In this document: positions 6,130 through 7,191 of the stretch, in pieces
Layout of the letters: every line of letters begins with the position of its first letter
Position numbering within the stretch: the stretch's first letter is position 1
Assembly (NCBI GenBank): GCA_022840405.1
Contig: JALHJR010000061.1
Coordinates: 1 to 7,191 of the forward strand
Origin: Tepidanaerobacter acetatoxydans_A
Lineage (GTDB): Bacteria; Bacillota; Thermosediminibacteria; Thermosediminibacterales; Tepidanaerobacteraceae
Direction: 5' to 3'
Length of the DNA: 7,191 nt
Made by a program: the position numbers and the translations under genes
Notes under the pieces: generated by a model
What the model was told of the DNA's origin: nothing
Database searches by the model: none
What the model saw: the letters and a program-made list of their open reading frames with translations, nothing else

Positions 6130-6330
6130 TCAGGCAGGTTTATCTAACAGTTCTTCAATCTTCACCCCCAATGCATCAGCAATAATTTTTAATTCGTTGG
6201 CCTTGAGGAACCTTGCATTATTCTCTATTTTACTAATCTGAGATTGGTTGAAGATTCTGGTCCTCCGAGCAAGCTCAGACTGTGACAAGTTATTTTGTTT
6301 TCTAAGCTGCTTTATCTTTTGGCCTAACAT
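6130..6330 (-). CDS. Small XRE-family helix-turn-helix regulator (66 aa)
   Basis: The product is essentially one HTH_3 domain. It has IKQLRKQNNLSQSELARRT (helices 1-2), then QSQISKIENN as the recognition helix (about residues 29-38), then LKIIADALGVKIEELLD as the closing helices. There is no sensing or multimerisation domain beyond it, so it resembles Cro-type repressors or HTH antitoxins. GGAGGA (6342-6337) lies 6 nt before the ATG. The gene is divergent from another XRE gene and lies 108 bp upstream of the lyase on the same strand with no terminator between, so it may be the first gene of that transcript and control it. That control is inference. It lacks an adjacent toxin on its own strand. 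Confidence 0.85.
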   Translation of the reverse strand: MLGQKIKQLRKQNNLSQSELARRTRIFNQSQISKIENNARFLKANELKIIADALGVKIEELLDKPA

Positions 6331-6364
6331 AAACTATCCTCCATATCTCGCTAATTATCTAAAT

Positions 6365-6385
6365 GTTATTCTATTATCGCATAAT
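6365..6385. promoter_or_regulatory. Operator-like site 1 (imperfect TTATTC-N7-GCATAA)
   Basis: GTTATTC (6365-6371) and GCATAAT (6379-6385) form an inverted repeat matching at 5 of 7 positions around a 7-bp centre. The sequence TTCTATTATCG closely resembles TTCTATTTTCG of site 3. It lies 35-55 bp upstream of the minus-strand XRE start, and a GATAAT that could be its -10 box falls inside it. Confidence 0.5.
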
Positions 6386-6397
6386 ATACAACTTATG

Positions 6398-6418
6398 ATT
6401 ATTCGTTTTATGAATAAT
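6398..6418. promoter_or_regulatory. Operator-like site 2 (perfect ATTATTC-N7-GAATAAT)
   Basis: The 7-bp arms ATTATTC (6398-6404) and GAATAAT (6412-6418) are perfectly complementary around GTTTTAT. The centre is 33 bp from site 1, about three helical turns, so proteins bound at both would lie on the same DNA face. It is the most symmetric of the three sites in the divergent region. Confidence 0.6.
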
Positions 6419-6452
6419 TAATCTTAATATACTGGTTTTTCCTTGAAAAAAC

Positions 6453-6481
6453 TTGTGATTTTATAGTTTTTCATATATATT
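6453..6481 (+). promoter_or_regulatory. Candidate promoter of the plus-strand XRE gene
   Basis: TTGTGA (6453-6458) and TATATT (6476-6481) are spaced by 17 bp. The -10 matches consensus at five of six positions and the -35 at four. Transcription would start near 6488, just before operator-like site 3, which is the expected arrangement for an autorepressed regulator. Confidence 0.5.
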
Positions 6482-6491
6482 TAGTCTAGTA

Positions 6492-6510
6492 ATATTCTAT
6501 TTTCGAATAT
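6492..6510. promoter_or_regulatory. Operator-like site 3 (perfect ATATTC-N7-GAATAT) abutting the ribosome binding site
   Basis: The 6-bp arms ATATTC (6492-6497) and GAATAT (6505-6510) are perfectly complementary around TATTTTC. The site ends directly at the GAGG ribosome binding site (6511-6514) of the plus-strand XRE gene, so binding could block early transcription. The same TTC-N7-GAA geometry as sites 1 and 2 argues for one family of binding protein. Confidence 0.6.
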
Positions 6511-6523
6511 GAGGTTGTGTAAT

Positions 6524-6835
6524 ATGGCAAAAAGCAGTGCAGATATTGGTAAAAGAATACGTCAATTGCGTGAAAGCCTAGGATTATCAAATCGACAGTT
6601 GGCTATAAAAGCTGGCCTGTCACAACCTGTCATGAACAGAATCGAAAACGGCAATCGCAAGGCTGATATAGAAACATTGGAGAAAATATGTGATGCTTTG
6701 GGCATTACGCTGGTAGAGTTTTTTAGCATGGACAATGAGGAAATGCCTCCTGAATACCTGGAGCTTTTAAAAAATGCCAAAAATCTCTCAACCGAACAAC
6801 TAAAAATATTAAACGATATTATAAAAAATTTTTAG
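6524..6835 (+). CDS. XRE-family transcriptional regulator (103 aa)
   Basis: Residues about 6-63 form an HTH_3 domain: IGKRIRQLRESLGLSNRQLAIKAGLS, then the recognition helix QPVMNRIENG, then IETLEKICDALGITLVEFF. A C-terminal helical tail of about 35 residues (PPEYLELLKNAKNLSTEQLKILNDI) resembles the oligomerisation tail of many SinR/phage-repressor-like regulators in Firmicutes. I chose the ATG at 6524 because GAGG lies 9 nt upstream and the family usually begins a few residues before IGKRIRQLR. The alternative ATG at 6509 overlaps the operator and ribosome binding site. The gene is divergent from the smaller XRE gene, probably autoregulated through site 3. A RelE/ParE-like gene begins 128 bp downstream on the same strand, but whether this protein is its antitoxin is open, since the gap is larger than usual for such pairs. 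Confidence 0.88.
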   Translation: MAKSSADIGKRIRQLRESLGLSNRQLAIKAGLSQPVMNRIENGNRKADIETLEKICDALGITLVEFFSMDNEEMPPEYLELLKNAKNLSTEQLKILNDIIKNF

Positions 6836-6963
6836 TAAGATATTATCACATGATCGAATAAGCTTTGGGAGATGGATATAAAATACGGCTATATTATTAG
6901 GAAACAATCAGTGTTTCAAAAAAGCGTCAAACTTTGATGACATTTTGGGTCAGAGGACTGATT
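6836..6963. other. Gap between XRE gene and toxin gene; no gene called
   Basis: The gap contains no terminator-like hairpin, so read-through from the XRE gene into the toxin gene is possible. The plus strand has a 21-codon open frame, ATG at 6872 to TGA at 6937. It has a poorly placed ribosome binding site, with GGGAG touching the start. Its TGA overlaps an ATG (6937) that is in frame with the toxin. No antitoxin family is recognisable in it. Confidence 0.4.
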
Positions 6964-7191
6964 GTGTATGAAATATTATTCAGTCCTGAAGCTGAACGTT
7001 TTTTTAAAAAACCAAAGGAAGCACCTCTAAAAAATGCATATAAAACAGCTTTACTAAAATTAAATGAATATCCTTATATCGGTCAGCCAAAACGTGGTGA
7101 TTTATCTGGTGTTTATGGTTTCGATGTAAAATATAAAGGCATCAATTATGAAATTGCCTATACCATAAGTGAGATTGATGGTAAAAAAATT
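6964..7191 (+). CDS. RelE/ParE-family toxin, 3' end beyond the window
   Basis: The first 76 residues are visible. They begin (V/M)YEILFSPEAERFFKK, a typical RelE/ParE opening with the SPxAxxxxKK pattern. A helical section, then PYIGQPKRGDLSGVYGFDVKYKGINYEIAYTI follow, matching the beta-sheet core where these proteins have L-x-G-x-Y/W, F-x-V-x-Y and the hydrophobic Y-x-I-x-Y strands. Such toxins are ribosome-dependent mRNases (RelE) or gyrase poisons (ParE). The catalytic C-terminal strand lies past the window, so the type cannot be settled. I prefer the GTG at 6964, since AGAGGA (6952-6957) lies 6-7 nt upstream. An in-frame ATG at 6937 would add nine untypical residues (MTFWVRGLI). No recognisable antitoxin lies directly upstream apart from the XRE protein 128 bp away; the partner may lie downstream. 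Confidence 0.8.
   Translation, partial: MYEILFSPEAERFFKKPKEAPLKNAYKTALLKLNEYPYIGQPKRGDLSGVYGFDVKYKGINYEIAYTISEIDGKKI

Noticed and set aside
6562..6780. 72-residue minus-strand frame opposite the plus-strand XRE gene
   Set aside because: It is antisense to a convincing HTH protein and lacks a start context.

Overview
The window is AT-rich DNA with strong AGGAGG-type ribosome binding sites, sigma-A-like promoters and hairpin terminators. It carries protein families common in Firmicutes: a Cu-amine-oxidase-N-like secreted protein, a DUF4163/DUF3298 protein, a PatB/MalY beta-lyase and small XRE regulators. The best guess is a member of the Clostridia, possibly thermophilic or anaerobic. The species cannot be named from what is visible.

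Layout. Positions 1-1050 are a decayed, repeat-rich region. The left edge may hold the first codons of a minus-strand gene. Positions 353-848 hold a wreck of a phage tail tape-measure gene, with three frameshifts and a stop. It is bordered by a GGTGCCAGGCACC palindrome on one side and a perfect 41-bp tandem duplication, carrying a GGGACGGTTCTTTTGTG core, on the other. A strong hairpin terminator then closes a minus-strand gene for a secreted protein with a copper-amine-oxidase-like N-terminal domain (1068-2375). The gap upstream of that gene is not empty: its minus strand holds a DUF4258-like reading frame without a good start codon, probably a remnant. A good promoter at 2638-2666 drives a plus-strand DUF4163/DUF3298 (RsiV-like) gene.

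From 3406 to 6330 three minus-strand genes run in the order XRE regulator, PLP-dependent C-S lyase (MalY/PatB family), APC amino-acid permease. No terminator with a U-tract separates them, and they are closed by a hairpin at 3289-3328. The lyase and permease probably form an amino-acid or sulfur-amino-acid uptake and breakdown unit. A perfect 18-bp palindrome lies just upstream of the lyase.

A second XRE gene is divergent from the first. The 193 bp between them hold three copies of an inverted repeat of the form TTC-N7-GAA, likely operators for one or both regulators. Downstream of the second regulator is the start of a RelE/ParE-type toxin gene, cut by the window end.

No clearly new biochemical system is visible. 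The most notable points are the regulatory architecture of the paired XRE genes next to the lyase/permease unit, the family of loop-conserved hairpins, and the hidden gene remnants (tape measure and DUF4258).
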